From Carex sylvatica (Eukaryota; Streptophyta; Magnoliopsida; Poales; Cyperaceae): a DNA stretch of 64,000 nt. The stretch lies in assembly GCA_964058845.1 (NCBI GenBank), contig CAXKVR010000044.1, positions 124,001 through 188,000 on the forward strand, read 5' to 3'. Every line of letters begins with the position of its first letter. The first letter of the stretch is position 1. Shown here piece by piece: positions 11,230 to 23,517 of this stretch. The translations under genes and the position numbers were made by a program. Under the pieces are notes generated by a model. The model ran no database searches. It saw nothing but the letters and a program-made list of their open reading frames with translations, and was not told the origin of the DNA.

Positions 11230-13870
11230 TGTGAATTTCTCTTGGCAGCATCAAATTCGAAAAGAAGAAGACGTTTTGTCCTCAAGGAAGGGCTCGTCGC
11301 GGTGTAGTCTGCGAGTTATGCAACTCGAATAAATTACTGTTGTGTCTACATTCTTAGAGAAGAAAATCGGAAAACTCACCTACTTGCTATTCGGGCGCGA
11401 ATAGACTAATTTGTATTTTCTAACTTCACGTATCTTTTATTTTCTGACACAGCAAATTAGATGATTGTACAAGTAGCTCAATGTATAGGTTTTATTGCTT
11501 TTTAAATTAAATGAAAGAAATCTATGTAATAACTACTTTGTAAATCATTGAGTCAATACAATCGTCTACGGACTTTAAAAAAAAAAAAAAAAACTTTTAG
11601 AATGATTAGATATAGATCGTTCTTTAAAACTTTGTACGAATCTCAAAAGGAGACCTCTACAGTTAAGGAGATACTAGATGGAGCTAGATCTAACTAAGAG
11701 TTAATCTAAGACATAAAGTTATGAGTTCCACTGTCTAATATCTGAAAGGATATATGTTCATCCCATCAGACCATCTTGAACTGGTGACCGTCAAAATGGT
11801 CCGGCCGAGTCTGACATGGCTTTTATTTGCCATCCCTAGCCATATATTAACGAATTCGTATTCTCTGCATTGATTTAAAAAAAAAAAAATTTGAGTTAAT
11901 GCATTTAAACAGTCTCATCTGTTATAAGATCCGTATGAACTAGATCCACACTAACATTAAAAAATTCCGAATTATAAACTGCGATCAAATTAACTATAAT
12001 TTAAAATCAGACAACTAAAATGCATTAATTCAAAAGATACACTTGTGTGTTAATGCAGACGATGCAGACTCATATTTAACATAGGTGTTCTATAAGTCAA
12101 TAACGGGTTTAGTTTCCTTTAAAATATGCAAATTCTGTCATAGTCGGATATACCTAAACATATATGGACCAACCATTTAGCATTAAATGGTTGAGATCAA
12201 CGACTTAGTTTTCATGGACGGATTAGATAGATAGAGGTTTGTATATGATCATGATTAATCTGAATTATCTGATTTAAAATTGATCATTTTTTAAATTTGT
12301 TTCTATATGTCTTAATTTGTTGAAAAATCAATCTCCATAAATCTCACTTTTTGCAAGTCCTTAATATCAATCAAAACATAATTTGAACAAATTGCTTACA
12401 ATAATTTTATTTCTGTGTTGCATTAATCATTTGATTTTTCTTAATTACAAAACATCATAGGTTGCTTTTCATAATTGAATGTATTTGATACTTCGTTTGT
12501 TGTAAACTTTGATTGACGCACACTTTTGTTGTTCTGAACGAGATAAGTTTAGTATTAAATAAAGTTTGGCTAGTATAACATCAGTGTCATTTCAACCTAT
12601 ATAACACTAACTCTAAAACCTATCAAATTGACTTCAAATAATAAATTCAAACCGATCTACTTCATTAGTTGTGCGTTTACATGCAAAATTTATAACTTTT
12701 CGAATTTATTTTGTTGTACCTATTACTACTACCCAAGCATTAATAAATTTTTTTAATTAATTCGACCTTTTTTGAAATGATTGTTTGATCATTATTTTTC
12801 GATTGCCATAATAATTACAAAAATTATTTTGCCATAATAATTATTTTATTAAAAAAAGCTGTAATCAAGAGATAACAAAATTTAGTTTTTAATTTAATAG
12901 TAAAGACACATGTCTTTTGATGGAGGAGATCATCGAAGTATGAGTTCAAAATTATAATGAAAAAAATCTTTCTTATAATAACATAATTATATAATTTAGA
13001 AGACAGACATCCATCTCAATTAAAAAAATAATAATAATCGAGTTGAGTTCCGGACCGTTTTGACTTTGGCATATGCTTTCTCTCTGTTTTTTAACATCTT
13101 TTTGGTTCTCTTCTCCATTTACATCTGCCGTTTGTATCTTAATTTTTTTTCTTCAATTCTCACGTATTTCAATTTTTTTTAAATTAGTATTTGTATCTTA
13201 ATTTATGACTCAATTTTATATTTTATATCCGTATTGAAATCCATATTCATGGATTATCTATTATGTATCTGAATCCGTTTAATACGAATTTGGTTTAAAA
13301 TTTTGACATTTGTTTACTATTTGTATTCGTATTGGTATTCGTTCATTGAAAGATGTATACAAATCTGACATTAGCATTATCCGCTACAAAATGTTTGTTA
13401 TTAATGATTTGGATTCAATATTTAAAGTTAATATGGTAAATTTTAGAGTTAAGATTATAAAAAAGTTAGTGAACTTAAAAACACCTAGTTCTGTTCAAAG
13501 TAAAAATATAGCAAATTATTTATTGAATTTGTTAAAAAAAAAATAGAAGGCAATATAACATATTAGTTCGTTCTTCTGTCACTCAAATTCAATGCTTGAT
13601 ATTTTAGAGATACTTTTTCCTTCTTTTAAAAGACTTACAAAATAAAACCTAGATATTTGAAAATGTTGTGCTAATAAAATAAACAGTGATGTTAATTAAG
13701 ATCACTCGATGCCTTCCGTGTGATGGTAGCTGCAACGAAGCTTCAACAGCAACAGCACTCAGAGTCCAATGTCGGTAGGCAAGTCGTCGTTAAATATATT
13801 TTGACCGGTCAATCCGGGTAAATTTTCCATATAATACAAAAAAAGGCCAAGAGCTAGTGTGGTGATCAAC
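11230..13870. other. Intergenic, mostly featureless
   Basis: AT-rich. About 12545-12780 is a diverged copy of the MITE family seen at 22206 and 31740 (CTCTAAAACCTATCAAATTG, TTTACATGCAAAATTT). No gene is supported. Confidence 0.45.
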
Positions 13871-13877
13871 TGATCAT

Positions 13878-13884
13878 TATAAAA
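13878..13884 (+). promoter_or_regulatory. TATA box of PGG gene 1
   Basis: TATAAAA followed by CCCAAACACTTG, 83 bases before the ATG. PGG gene 2 has the same arrangement (TATAAAG, CCCAAAACCTT, 86 bases), which supports the assignment. Confidence 0.7.
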
Positions 13885-13966
13885 CCCAAACACTTGTAGA
13901 GAAAGCACCACTCCCTTGCAATCTTCTTCCTCAAGCCCCAAAACATCACAACTGCTCAGCTCAAAA

Positions 13967-14644
13967 ATGTCTCTTTCACCAAATGGACAAAAGTCTGAGA
14001 ACCCAGTTGAAGATTCCTTGCCAAATGGCTCTCCTGCAGTAAACGGGTCTCCTGGGCCCCCTCAGGAGCGTGTTCTCATGGATGCTTCATCTGAAACCGG
14101 TACCGGAACTGAACCGGAAAATGGGGGCATAGAATTCTTCAAGGAAATGAGGGGTTGGCTTATGATTGTGGCCATCTTAGCTGCTGGGTCGACCTACCAA
14201 GCTGGCCTTAACCCACCTGGGGGCGTTTGGCAAACTGATGATGAAAACCACAATATTGTGGCCGGTACACCGGTTCTGCATGACAAGTTTTTTCGCCGAT
14301 ACCAGGCATTCTTTTATTGCAATGCAATCTCCTTCCTCTCGTCTCTGGTAATTATTATTTTGCTGATGAACAAGAATTTCTACCGCGACAGAAAAAAAAT
14401 TAATGTCTTGGAGATTACAATGGTGCTGGATCTGTTTAGTTTCATGGCAGCTTACGCAGCCGGCAGCTGCCGCTTGGTCACATCTTCCATTTATATTTTT
14501 CTCCTGATGGGTGGAGTGTTTGCATATGTCATTTGGTTTGCGTATCACTACTCTTTGCTACAGCACATTGCCGAGATGATGCCCTGCACAAAGCCGTGCG
14601 TGCAAAATACCGAGCAGCATCAGAGACTAGATAATATTGTCTAA
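13967..14644 (+). CDS. PGG-domain four-helix membrane protein, 225 aa (gene 1)
   Basis: Single-exon protein. The N-terminus (1-55) is Ser/Pro/Gly-rich and probably disordered. The PGG domain follows: FFKEMRGWLMIVAILAAGST (helix 1) leads to the signature QAGLNPPGG with PGG at 84-86. Further hydrophobic segments lie at about 115-135, 146-167 and 171-195, including YAAGSCR between them. In plants this domain usually ends ankyrin-repeat membrane proteins. No ankyrin repeats are present here or upstream, so it is a PGG-only protein of unknown function. The first ATG of the frame is 13967; codons upstream lack an ATG. A 3' AATAAA lies at 14837. Residues 63-200 are very similar to gene 2, and gene 3 is more distant. 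Confidence 0.92.
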   Translation: MSLSPNGQKSENPVEDSLPNGSPAVNGSPGPPQERVLMDASSETGTGTEPENGGIEFFKEMRGWLMIVAILAAGSTYQAGLNPPGGVWQTDDENHNIVAGTPVLHDKFFRRYQAFFYCNAISFLSSLVIIILLMNKNFYRDRKKINVLEITMVLDLFSFMAAYAAGSCRLVTSSIYIFLLMGGVFAYVIWFAYHYSLLQHIAEMMPCTKPCVQNTEQHQRLDNIV

Positions 14645-14915
14645 GCATGAAAATTAGAACTTATAGCATATTTTTTTTGGGCTAGATATGGAATTAATGT
14701 TGGTGGTGTATAGTTCTTGTGGTTTTTGTATTGGTTTTGTATTTGGGGATTCCATTGGCTCTCTGGCTATTTGTTTATTAACCACGAATAGATAGAATTT
14801 AGATTTTATTTTGGATCATTCTGGAGTATTTCAGTTAATAAACTGATCTGATCGATACTTATATTTTCTTTTCGAATTGAGATCAGCTAAAATTCTTATT
14901 CCCGATTTCAAGATT

Positions 14916-15023
14916 CTGAAATTCCTCCTCCTTTTTTCTCTCCTAAAATCTTCCAGGAGAGATAATTAATAAAAAAAAAAAAAAAATCTTTCAGGAGAGA
15001 TGGAGAAAGAGGAGGGATTTCAG
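14916..15023. repeat. Short inverted repeat around an A-run
   Basis: CTGAAATTCCTCCTCCTTTT (left) mirrors GAGGAGGGATTTCAG (right), and TCTTCCAGGAGAG is echoed by TCTTTCAGGAGAG. This is possibly a small MITE 3' of PGG gene 1. Confidence 0.5.
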
Positions 15024-15029
15024 AAATAG

Positions 15030-15775
15030 GAGTGGAGACAGTGATGGATTAAAAGTTTAATCTTTATTAAGGAGTATGTGTTCGGCAACTTCTGTGGATT
15101 AATAATGTGAATAAAAAGCATGCCTTAGCATGAAAAGACCAAATTATCCTTTACATTGTTATTTTTTATAGTACAAATCTTATTATTCCATGAACAGATT
15201 TGTATAATGCTTATTATTATAAGAGTAATTTAAAAAAAATAACTAGAAATTTATAAAATAAAAACATATTAATTGCACATTACATATGCTAAATAATAAC
15301 ATAGCTAGCGCCATTTAGCTTAGAAATCAGAAATTACAATTAAATCAAAGTAATTAATTTCAACTAATTATAACCACATATTGCTTAAAAATCTGAAATT
15401 ACTTGTGAACAATAAAAAATAGTGTATTAGTTCAGATATTAATATTTATCTATATATTGCTTGATACTATAACAGCATACATAACATATTTACTGGAATG
15501 CATCTAAATTGCTTGATACTATAACAAGTACAATAAATTGGTACCAATCCGGTACCAACCCACTTTCAATCTGACAAACCACAAGTCAGTAAACCTGCAT
15601 TTACACAAATCATCTAGATTTTGCCTATAGTGAGATAATCCTTCTAATCATCAACTATGCAAAATATGACCGAAAAATAAAAGTCTGACAAACAAAAGAT
15701 GCTACTTTTCCATAAAGGTCCACAAAAGAAGCAAAATAACATAAACTATGAAATCAGCATCAAAGAGCTATGAAA
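15030..15775. other. No feature seen
   Basis: AT-rich interval between PGG gene 1 and the Harbinger pseudogene; possibly part of that transposon. Confidence 0.4.
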
Positions 15776-16972
15776 TTAGAAGAGCTTAGTTTCTACGACT
15801 TTGACGGCTTCTGTTGCGGTTTTGCATGTTCTCCCACAATGCATTTCTAATACCTGTTCGAAGTCTCCATGTTGTGTTTCGTTGAGTCCTACTCCAAATT
15901 GCTCAACATCTTCATCATCTTTTCCATCATTCGTGACCTCTTGTTCCTCATCCAAAAAAATGTCACTTTCGGTTTCAATCTCATTTTGACGCTTGATAAA
16001 ATTATGCAACACGTAACATGCTAAGACAATTAGACATTGTTTCCTATACTTATAACGGTGCATAATTCTAAGAATCTTGAAATGTATTTTCAGAACTCCA
16101 AATGTTCTCTCAACAATATTACGAAGCTGTGCATGATGATGATTAAATAGATCCTCCGGGGTTTGGTATCGGTTTTGTACAACTGTTTGTTGAAATTGTG
16201 CCAAATGATAAATGTGGCCACGATACGGACAAAGAAAACTACCATTGTTGGCATAACCCAAATTAGCAAGGTAGTACCTTCCTTGAGGGACAATGAAACC
16301 ACCGTCATCTAATGCTGCTCGCAAAACCTTCATATCTGAAGCAGAACCCTCCCAACCAGCTGGCACGTAAACAAAATTCATGTCAAAATCAACAGTAGCC
16401 AGGTTATTTTGAGATACAAATTTTTTTCTATTAATATACTTTTGACATTTCTTCTTCTTTTTCTTTACAAAAGCAGGCATATAAGTGCCATCAATGGCAC
16501 CTAAAGCACCCTGCATAGAAAATTATACAATTTTTCATACAAGAATATGCTTCCCTAAAATTAACAGTGAAAAGAAAAATCACTTTAAATGACATACCTT
16601 AAATGGAAAGAAACTTGTGCCTTCCCTAACAGAAGCATGTCTGGTTGCATCTGCCCCAGGCAATTTGATGTAATCATTCCTCATTTTGATTATACTCCAT
16701 AAAACATCATTGAATGTTCAATGAGCCGTGTCGAGAGAACGTTGGAAATTGTAACTTACACTTCTCATATTTGAGGCATGCCCTACTATGTGTAAGAACA
16801 TACCGACTTGTTCTTCTATTGTCACTTGATTAGTTTTGACAATGCCTTAAAGGGCTAGAAATTTGGTTTTGTTCATTCTTAGATAATCATAGGGAACCGA
16901 TGGCCTTTTATTTAATAGGTCATTTATGTAATCAACACCTGAATATATGCATAATCTGGTTGTAGTTGGCAT
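15776..16972 (-). pseudogene. PIF/Harbinger transposase (DDE_Tnp_4), inactivated
   Basis: Exon 1 (16972-16598) begins MPTTTRLCIYSGVDYINDLL and carries the helix-rich N-terminal part (EEQVGMFLHIVGHASNMR). Exon 2 (16510-15776) carries the nuclease: GAIDGTYMPAF (first catalytic Asp), WEGSASDM, CPYRG, and NIVERTFGVLK (catalytic Glu), then LACYVLHNFI. The 87-bp intron has GT-AG borders and restores the frame SFFPFK|GALGAIDG. Two in-frame stops break exon 1, TAA at 16849-16847 and TGA at 16720-16718. The second catalytic Asp, normally in a YYLVDAGY context, reads Asn in YYLANLGY. The gene is therefore dead as a transposase. No TIR or TSD was found. The class assignment is firm. Confidence 0.88.
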
Positions 16973-17077
16973 ATTTGTTTGTGTTTGATTAATTTGATTG
17001 TATTTTAATTAGAATTTATGTTAAAAAACTATTGTTGATTATGTCATTATGTGAAAATAAATTCAAATATATGAATA

Positions 17078-17134
<57 letters not shown>

Positions 17135-17137
<3 letters not shown>

Positions 17138-17558
17138 TTGGCTACTATGCTTATATAAGCATATCCCCACATATGCTTATAACTTATTTTTGTGTTTTCA
17201 ATGTCCAAATGGTCGATCTGAACCGTTAGATGTGATCTCTATATTGAAATGTGCTTGGAGACCAAATTTTATATTTGTATGAAGTATTTTACTACTTGTT
17301 AAGCCACTTTGAAAATCGCTGATCCAACGGTGGCTTAACAAAACAGTAAAATCAGAAGCCACTGTTGGATCAGAGATTTTCAACTTGGCTTAATAAATAG
17401 TAAAAAAATTCATAAAAATGTAAAATTTGGTCTCCAAGCACATTTCAATATAGAGATTACATCTAACGGTTCAGATCGATCATTTGGACATTGAAAACAC
17501 AAAAATGAGTTATAAGCATATGTAGGGATATGCTTATATAAGTATAGTAGCCAACCTC
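17135..17558. mobile_element. Palindromic MITE in a TA array, copy 1 (about 424 bp)
   Basis: Long inverted repeats begin AGGTTGGCTACTATGCTTAT and end in the complement at CATAGTAGCCAACCTC, nearly reaching the centre at about 17330. Both sides are (TA)n, so the TSD cannot be read. It is a close relative of 28830-29254. Internal architecture matches the Mutator-type MITE at 21800-22191. Short open frames inside are palindrome by-products. Confidence 0.85.
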
Positions 17559-17567
17559 TCTCTCTCT

Positions 17568-17606
<39 letters not shown>

Positions 17607-17609
<3 letters not shown>

Positions 17610-18553
17610 GAGGGTTCTACTGCACCCTTTCTTTCGTGCTCCCAACCTGCTCTCATGTCTGCACCCTCTGATCTATATTAAAAATTGTGCAGATGGAAGC
17701 GTTAATGAGCCCAAAAATTCATTGCACAGTACTGGACGCCTCCTATGACCCCTCTCTCTCCCACAGCGATTAGAGCGATAGAGCCCCTCCCTAACCCTGA
17801 TCCCCGTGCGAAAGGACACAAAAAGTCTTAACCTAACCCTTCCATTGTTGATGAAATTTCAACTGACAACTAAATCAACTTCTAATAAAATGAATTTCCT
17901 ATAAAATCTTCAATTTTTTCTTACAAAATTTAACACGTTTTAATTTCCTATACAATCTTCAATATTGAGATATATACTGGCTTCTATGATAATTCATTTT
18001 CCTTCATTTATGTAATTGAAAGTTGGTGGTAGGCCACCTATTTCAAAATATGACAAATAAATCATAAACAAAGAAAGGATACCTTAAGTTCCAGAGAGTT
18101 CAGACTTATGCCTGAGATACACGAAAATTTTCCTCTCACCCATTGATGTCTAAAGTTTCAGAGAGTTCAGAGGGTGCAAATTAAGAGGAGAGGTGACCAG
18201 GTCCTAAGTTGCGTAAAAATGATAAGCAAGTTTTCCTCATCTGCTATGGAGTTGTGTGAGAGATTGAGATGGTGAGAGTGAGGGTAAGGATTGTGTGCGA
18301 GATTAACAGAGAGCATACGAAAGAGCGCAAGGGAGGGTCAGAGTGCGGATCTATGGAGGAAGGTTTCTTTTTTTTGTTTTCACAAAATGACTAATCGCTG
18401 TGAGAGAAAGGAATCACAGGAGGTGTTCTGTACTGGACTGAATTTTTGGGCTCATTAACACCTTCAATTTGCATGCTTTTTAATGCAAATCAGAGGGTTG
18501 CAGACTCCGGAGCAAATTGGGAGCACGAAAGAAAGGGTGCACTGGAACTGCAT
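17607..18553. mobile_element. Non-autonomous element with about 160-bp diverged TIRs
   Basis: The left arm GAGGAGGGTTCTACTGCACC, then CTTTCTTTCGTGCTCCCAA and TTAATGAGCCCAAAAATTCA, returns inverted on the right (TGAATTTTTGGGCTCATTAA, TTGGGAGCACGAAAGAAAGG). The arms match over about 160 bases with substitutions and indels. The interior is non-coding. The GAGGAGGGTTC terminus is shared with the 9-bp-TSD MITE at 21800, suggesting Mutator-type. The right end is eroded and no TSD was readable. Confidence 0.75.
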
Positions 18554-19058
18554 ATGTGTGAATTTTTATTTTAAAATCCGCATATATAAATTCACATAAA
18601 AATCTGCATATATACGTAAATTTTTATTTTAAAACTCGCATATATAATTCTGCATGAAAATTTGTATGAAAATCTGCATACCGTATATACAGTATGCAGT
18701 GACCTTCTACATGCATGAATAAAACCGCATTTTAAAACAATGATTAAAAGACATCATTCATGCAGGAGTTACTTTGAATAAAGCGGTGTAACTATAATGA
18801 AATTCTATGAAAGGCCATATGATCGAAAAATTAAATTGGGCCTTTATAAAATTATTTCCACTTTTCATTTTCTTAAGCTATCAATTTCCAAATATTAAAT
18901 TGGGCCTTAAAATTAAGGTATCTCTCAGGAATTAATAAATTAGCACTACCTCGTTTCCTCTGAAAAGAAAGCATAATAACTAACCTGTTCGTCACGTAAC
19001 TATAATATGTGCAACCAATCCATTTATTTTGGCGCGAGTAAGAGCAGATTTGAAGTGC
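18554..19058. other. Short GCATATATAAATT-type repeats, then nothing
   Basis: 18545-18700 repeats AATTTTTATTTTAAAA and GCATATAT words two or three times. No gene. Confidence 0.5.
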
Positions 19059-19066
19059 CTTGAGAT

Positions 19067-19854
19067 TAGTGTTGTAAAAGAACAGGTTTGTTAATGGTGA
19101 TCAAACCGTTAAGAATACACAAACAGAAAGTATGTTTGCGGATTTTTCCGATTAATAGGCCGATTGTTCTCTATTATTCAATTTATTTCTGTTTAATTGT
19201 CCGTTTATTTTAATTTATTTCTGTTTATTCCAGTGAATATTTATTTTCATATTATTTTTTTTCTGTGACTATGTGTGAAATAAGTTTCATAAATTTTATA
19301 TTGTAGTTTTATTTGTACTTGAATATACATCAATTATTTTTTATATATATTTTTTCATTTTACTTATTTTGAAATTGATTAATTCTTTTATTATTTGTAT
19401 AATATATATTTTTCTACTTCCTGATGTAATTTTTTTCAATTAGCACGTCATGTTCATATATAAAATTAAGTTATTATTATAAATTGATTTAGTAATTTTA
19501 TATTAGAATGCTTCATTTCTTCTAAATAATATTTTATTATTATTTAAACAAAACTTAATCCTCAAATTTTTTTTTGTATTAAATAAATATGTACTTACAC
19601 TAAAGTTCGCATATATTGTTAAGAAGAAATAACAGTAATGTCATATTATAATAATATAATTAAGTCAAATTAAGTTTATTCAGTAAGTTTGATGAGTTAA
19701 ATAAATTATTTTTAATAAATTATGAATATATACACATAATTATAATGAAAAGATTAATCGTCTGTATAAAAAATGACTAATCAGCTGCATACCGATTAAT
19801 TATTTGGAGGTATCTCGTCCGTCCGACGATAGCATACCATTATTTATAACACTG
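19067..19854. mobile_element. hAT-type non-autonomous element (788 bp)
   Basis: TIRs TAGTGTTGTAAA (left) and TTTATAACACTG (right), flanked by the perfect 8-bp duplication CTTGAGAT (19059-19066, 19855-19862). Interior very AT-rich and non-coding. Same terminal family as 34028-34215. Confidence 0.88.
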
Positions 19855-20224
19855 CTTGAGATATCAATGCTGTAAATTTTTTTTTTGTGCTAAGAAATCA
19901 ACGTCTCTTACATACCAACCGTAAAAAATATGTTGAGAAATAAATTAGTAGGATTTTATGTGTTGCTATTTTATAGAAATATATAAAAAAAAAAAAATTA
20001 TAAGTCGCTGTTAATTTCTGGGTCCAATAATAGTCAAAATCATGAAAGTTAATGATTTTAATTATATGTTTAAATAATATTTATCGTATCACAGCAGTAT
20101 AGTTAAAAACATAACGTTATTATCAATAACATCATAATTTTTATATATAGTCTGAAAAAGCTATAACAATACTATAAAACTATTATAGCGAGCTATTTAG
20201 AATCACTAGTGGAAAATATGGAAT

Positions 20225-20665
20225 CAGGATCGGTTAAATAACCGATCCAGATAGAAACTATCAGGATCGGTTGTTTAAAACAACCGATCCTGATAGTACC
20301 TATTAGGTTCGGTTATTTGAAACAACCGATCTTAATACTCTTTTTTTTTTTACTTTTAGAATCGGTTTTTAATAAAAAAAACCGATCGTAAAAGTTTTTT
20401 TTTTTTTTTTTTGCAGAACCATCTATTTTTAAAATAAATAAAAAATTTAGGATCGATTTTTAATAAAAAACCGATCCTAAAAGTTTTTTTTTTTTGCAGA
20501 ACCATCTTTTAAAATAAAAAAAAGGATCGGTTTTTAATAAAAAACCGATCCTAGAAGTTTTTTTTTTTTTTTTTTTTAGAATTAGGATCGGTTATTGTAA
20601 ACAACCGATCCTAATAGTAGTAATCTGGATCAATTGTTTAAAATAACCGATCCTAATGTTTTATT
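20225..20665. repeat. CACTA subterminal repeats, left block
   Basis: About eight hairpin units of type AGGATCGGTT-(3-8 nt)-AACCGATCCT, some decayed, separated by T/A runs. Such repeats are the usual binding sites of the TNPA-type protein. Confidence 0.85.
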
Positions 20666-21256
20666 AAAGCTAAATTTTTTTATTTTTTTATTTGACTAGC
20701 TTCCATATATATTTTGCTAGCCAGCACCCTAAATTTTTTTTTTTTGCATAGTAAGAAGTAATAATCAAATATCATATACACATCCTACATTAAATATCAT
20801 ACACATCTTAAATTATTACAAAAAATTCATGTTGATACAAAGTTTTGTGAAGCATTACATATTATAACAAGAAATTTAAATCCAAAAAAATTTAATTAAC
20901 AAACATACAAGTGACTAATTGAGCTATTTCTTCAATTAACACACATTTATGCAATTAATGTAAAGCACAACAATAAAAAAAATAATAATTACCTCTTTTG
21001 CAATCACATCACTTGAGATTAGAAAAGACCCGAAAAATAAAAACAAAGGTAACAATTAGATGGAAAAACATTTTCCAATAAAAAACACAAAAAAATGTGT
21101 TTTTAAAAGTATAATAATGAAAAAACTAGATAAAGCTAATACCGTGATAGTTGATCGACCGGATGATTAAGTAACTTGAGCGAGATGTCCTCAAGACTGT
21201 AAAACAATATACAAACACCATTAATTAATTTTTGAAACAATAAAAAAAATTAAAAA

Positions 21257-21466
21257 CTAACACAATTGAGAGGCTCGGCTTTGAGAGGAAGAGACAGAGA
21301 GAGAGAGAGAGAGAGACACGGAGGAGAGGGAGAGACGAAGACAGAGAGAGAGAGACACACACAGAGGACTGAGAATTTGAGAGGGAGAGACGGAGACATA
21401 GAGAGAAACACTAGGTTGAAAATGAGAGGCGCGAAATAAAAATAAGAACCCTAAGCAGATTATATA
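21257..21466 (-). promoter_or_regulatory. Relict CACTA gene promoter (TATA 21460-21466) and CT-rich leader
   Basis: On the minus strand TATATAA is followed by TCTGCTTAGGGTTCTTATT and then a long CT/TCTC leader. It directly abuts a subterminal repeat block. The same order is seen at 53374 and 61961 in front of CACTA genes. No coding sequence follows. Confidence 0.6.
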
Positions 21467-21474
21467 GGGATTTA

Positions 21475-21685
21475 TTAGGATCGGTTGTTTTAAATAACCG
21501 ATCTTAATAATACTATTAGGATCGGTTGTTAATAAAAAACCGATCCTAATACTTTTTTTTTCTTTTAAGTTGGTTCTGCAAAAAAAAAAAAGTATTAGGA
21601 TCGGTTGTTTCAAATAACCGATCCTAATAGTACTATTAGGATCGATTTTTTATTAACAACCGATCCTAATACTTTTTTTTTAATA
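21475..21685. repeat. CACTA subterminal repeats, middle block
   Basis: Four units of AGGATCGGTTGTT...AACCGATCCTAATA type next to the relict promoter. Confidence 0.8.
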
Positions 21686-21799
21686 AAATATATTGAAGAA
21701 TGGGTAAAAATAAAAATGTCGAAAAATCTATTGTAACTTAATATTTGCATTGAACATCTTCGTGAGAGACAAATATCTGCTTAATATATATTTTTTAGA

Positions 21800-22191
21800 G
21801 AGGAGGGTTCCAATGCCTTATCTTTTTCATATCTCATCATACCTCATATTTTATATTTTTGTTTTCAAAGTTCAAATTGTCGATCGGAACCATTCAACAT
21901 AATATTTGTACTAAAATATGCATGGAGATAAAATTTTATATTTTTTTGAAAAATTTTTTTTACTAATTTTTAAGATAGGTACAAAATCACTATTTTTGAA
22001 CCGTTCAAAAAAGAGTGATTTTCTACCCATCTTAAAAAATAGTAAAAAAATTTCATCCCTAACCATATTTTAGTATATATATCATGTTGAACGATTCGGA
22101 ACGACAAGTTCGACTTTGAAAATGAAGATATAAAATATGAGGTATGATGAAATATGAAAGGCATGAGACATTGAAAGTTGGAACCCTCCTC
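21800..22191. mobile_element. Mutator-type MITE nested in the CACTA (392 bp)
   Basis: Terminus GAGGAGGGTTCCAA on both ends, with arms of more than 150 bp forming one large hairpin (CATCATACCTCATATTTTAT on both arms). Flanks TTTTTTAGA (21791-21799) and ATTTTTAGA (22192-22200) are a 9-bp duplication with one mismatch. Long TIRs plus a 9-bp TSD point to Mutator-like elements. Confidence 0.85.
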
Positions 22192-22205
22192 ATTTTTAGA
22201 CTAGA

Positions 22206-22500
22206 ACTAGGGTGTTCTTGGTTAACTCAAGTCTAAAACCCATTAAATTGGCTTCAAATTACGAATCTGGACCGTTGAGACTCGCCTATCTTATGAGCGA
22301 TGAGTCTACATTTGAAAATTTTAAACATTCGAATTATTTTAGTATAAAGTCAAGTGGTCAAAAATTAGAAGTTAAATAAATTAATTTTGATGCATTCATT
22401 TTTTGAACGTTTTTTGACCGCTTGACTTTATAGTAAATTAATTGGAATGTTTAAAGTTTTTACATGTAGACGCATCACTCGTAAGGTAAATTAATTTTGA
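22206..22500. mobile_element. MITE of the CTAGGGTGTT family, nested
   Basis: Starts CTAGGGTGTTCTTGGTTAAC, then CAAGTCTAAAACCCATTAAA. The later half is inverted relative to the first (GACTTTATAGTAAATTAATT, TTTTTACATGTAGACGCATC). A relative lies at 31740-32085 in the opposite orientation; fragments occur near 12545 and 55185. TSD not resolved. Confidence 0.65.
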
Positions 22501-22924
22501 TTGACAAATTGATTGACAAATTAATTTTTGACTCGAGAAAGTTATCTAATTTTATCCAAATGATGATGATTGACAAATTAAATTTTTTTTTTTTAGTAAA
22601 AATAAGGATCAAGTCCTTATTTGTTTTATTGAATGAAGATATGTTACATTTGGGTTTTGAAATGAAATCTTGTTATACAGAAAACAAAGAAAAATGGAAT
22701 CAAGATGATGGACAAAATGATTATTAAAATTCCTCGTTTATCCTGATGACACTTGATAAGTTTGATAGTCTTCTGTGCATTTTATTACTTAAATTAATTT
22801 ATTTTGAATATGTATTCAATTAAGCAAGTAGAAAATTTTTACTTTATTTTTAAGATTAATTAATGATTTTTAGCAAATTATAAGTATGAAATTTTAAATT
22901 TTTTTATTTGAAATTAATAGTACT

Positions 22925-23395
22925 ACTAGGATCGGATATTTGAAACAACCGATCCTAATTTTTTTTTTGTAGAACCAACTTAAAAAAAGAAAAAAAAAGA
23001 AAAAAAAAGTATTAGGATCAGTTTTTTATTAACAACCGATCTTAATATTTTTTATTTTTATTTTTATTTTTTTGCAGAACCAATTTAAAAAAAAAAGTAT
23101 TAGGATCGGTTATTAATAAAAAAACCGATCCTGATAGTATCAGGATTAGTTGCTCTAAACAATTGATCCTGAAAACTATCAGGATTAGTTGTTTAGAGAA
23201 ACTGATCCTGATAGTATCAGGATCGGTTTTTATAAACAAACGATCTTGATAGTTCAACTATTAGGATCAGTTATTTAAAAAACCCGATCTGATTAACTAT
23301 TAGGATCGGTTTTGTTCAGCGAACCGATCCAGATAGATACTAGTATCGGTTGTTTCATATAGCCGATCCAGATAGACCGATCCTGATTCCTATTT
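22925..23395. repeat. CACTA subterminal repeats, right block
   Basis: About ten units. Several carry G-to-A or C-to-T changes (AGGATTAGTT, AATTGATCCTGA), consistent with decay of methylated cytosines. Confidence 0.85.
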
Positions 23396-23517
23396 TTCCA
23401 CTAGTGAATCCTGATTTTAACATATCATATCATATAATTTATTTATTTTTATCAAGAAACTACGCCATGTCATTTTAGTTTGTCACTCATTACTACAAAA
23501 AAATACTTTTATATCAG

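Larger units (their letters stand above)
20204..23406. mobile_element. Complete non-autonomous CACTA element (3.2 kb), TSD AAT
   Basis: Left end CACTAGTGGAAAATATGGAA; right end the complement of CCTATTTTTCCACTAGTG; 3-bp TSD AAT at 20201-20203 and 23407-23409. Subterminal arrays of palindromic units (AGGATCGG ... CCGATCCT) fill 20225-20660, 21475-21680 and 22925-23395. The interior keeps a minus-strand promoter and CT-rich leader but no transposase, so it must move in trans. Two MITEs are nested inside. Confidence 0.93.

Noticed and set aside
14177..14548. 123-codon minus frame within PGG gene 1
   Set aside because: Antisense shadow of a conserved coding exon; no motif.
21257..21613. 118-codon Ser/Leu-rich minus frame
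   Set aside because: Formed by the CT-rich leader and hairpins of the CACTA; low complexity.
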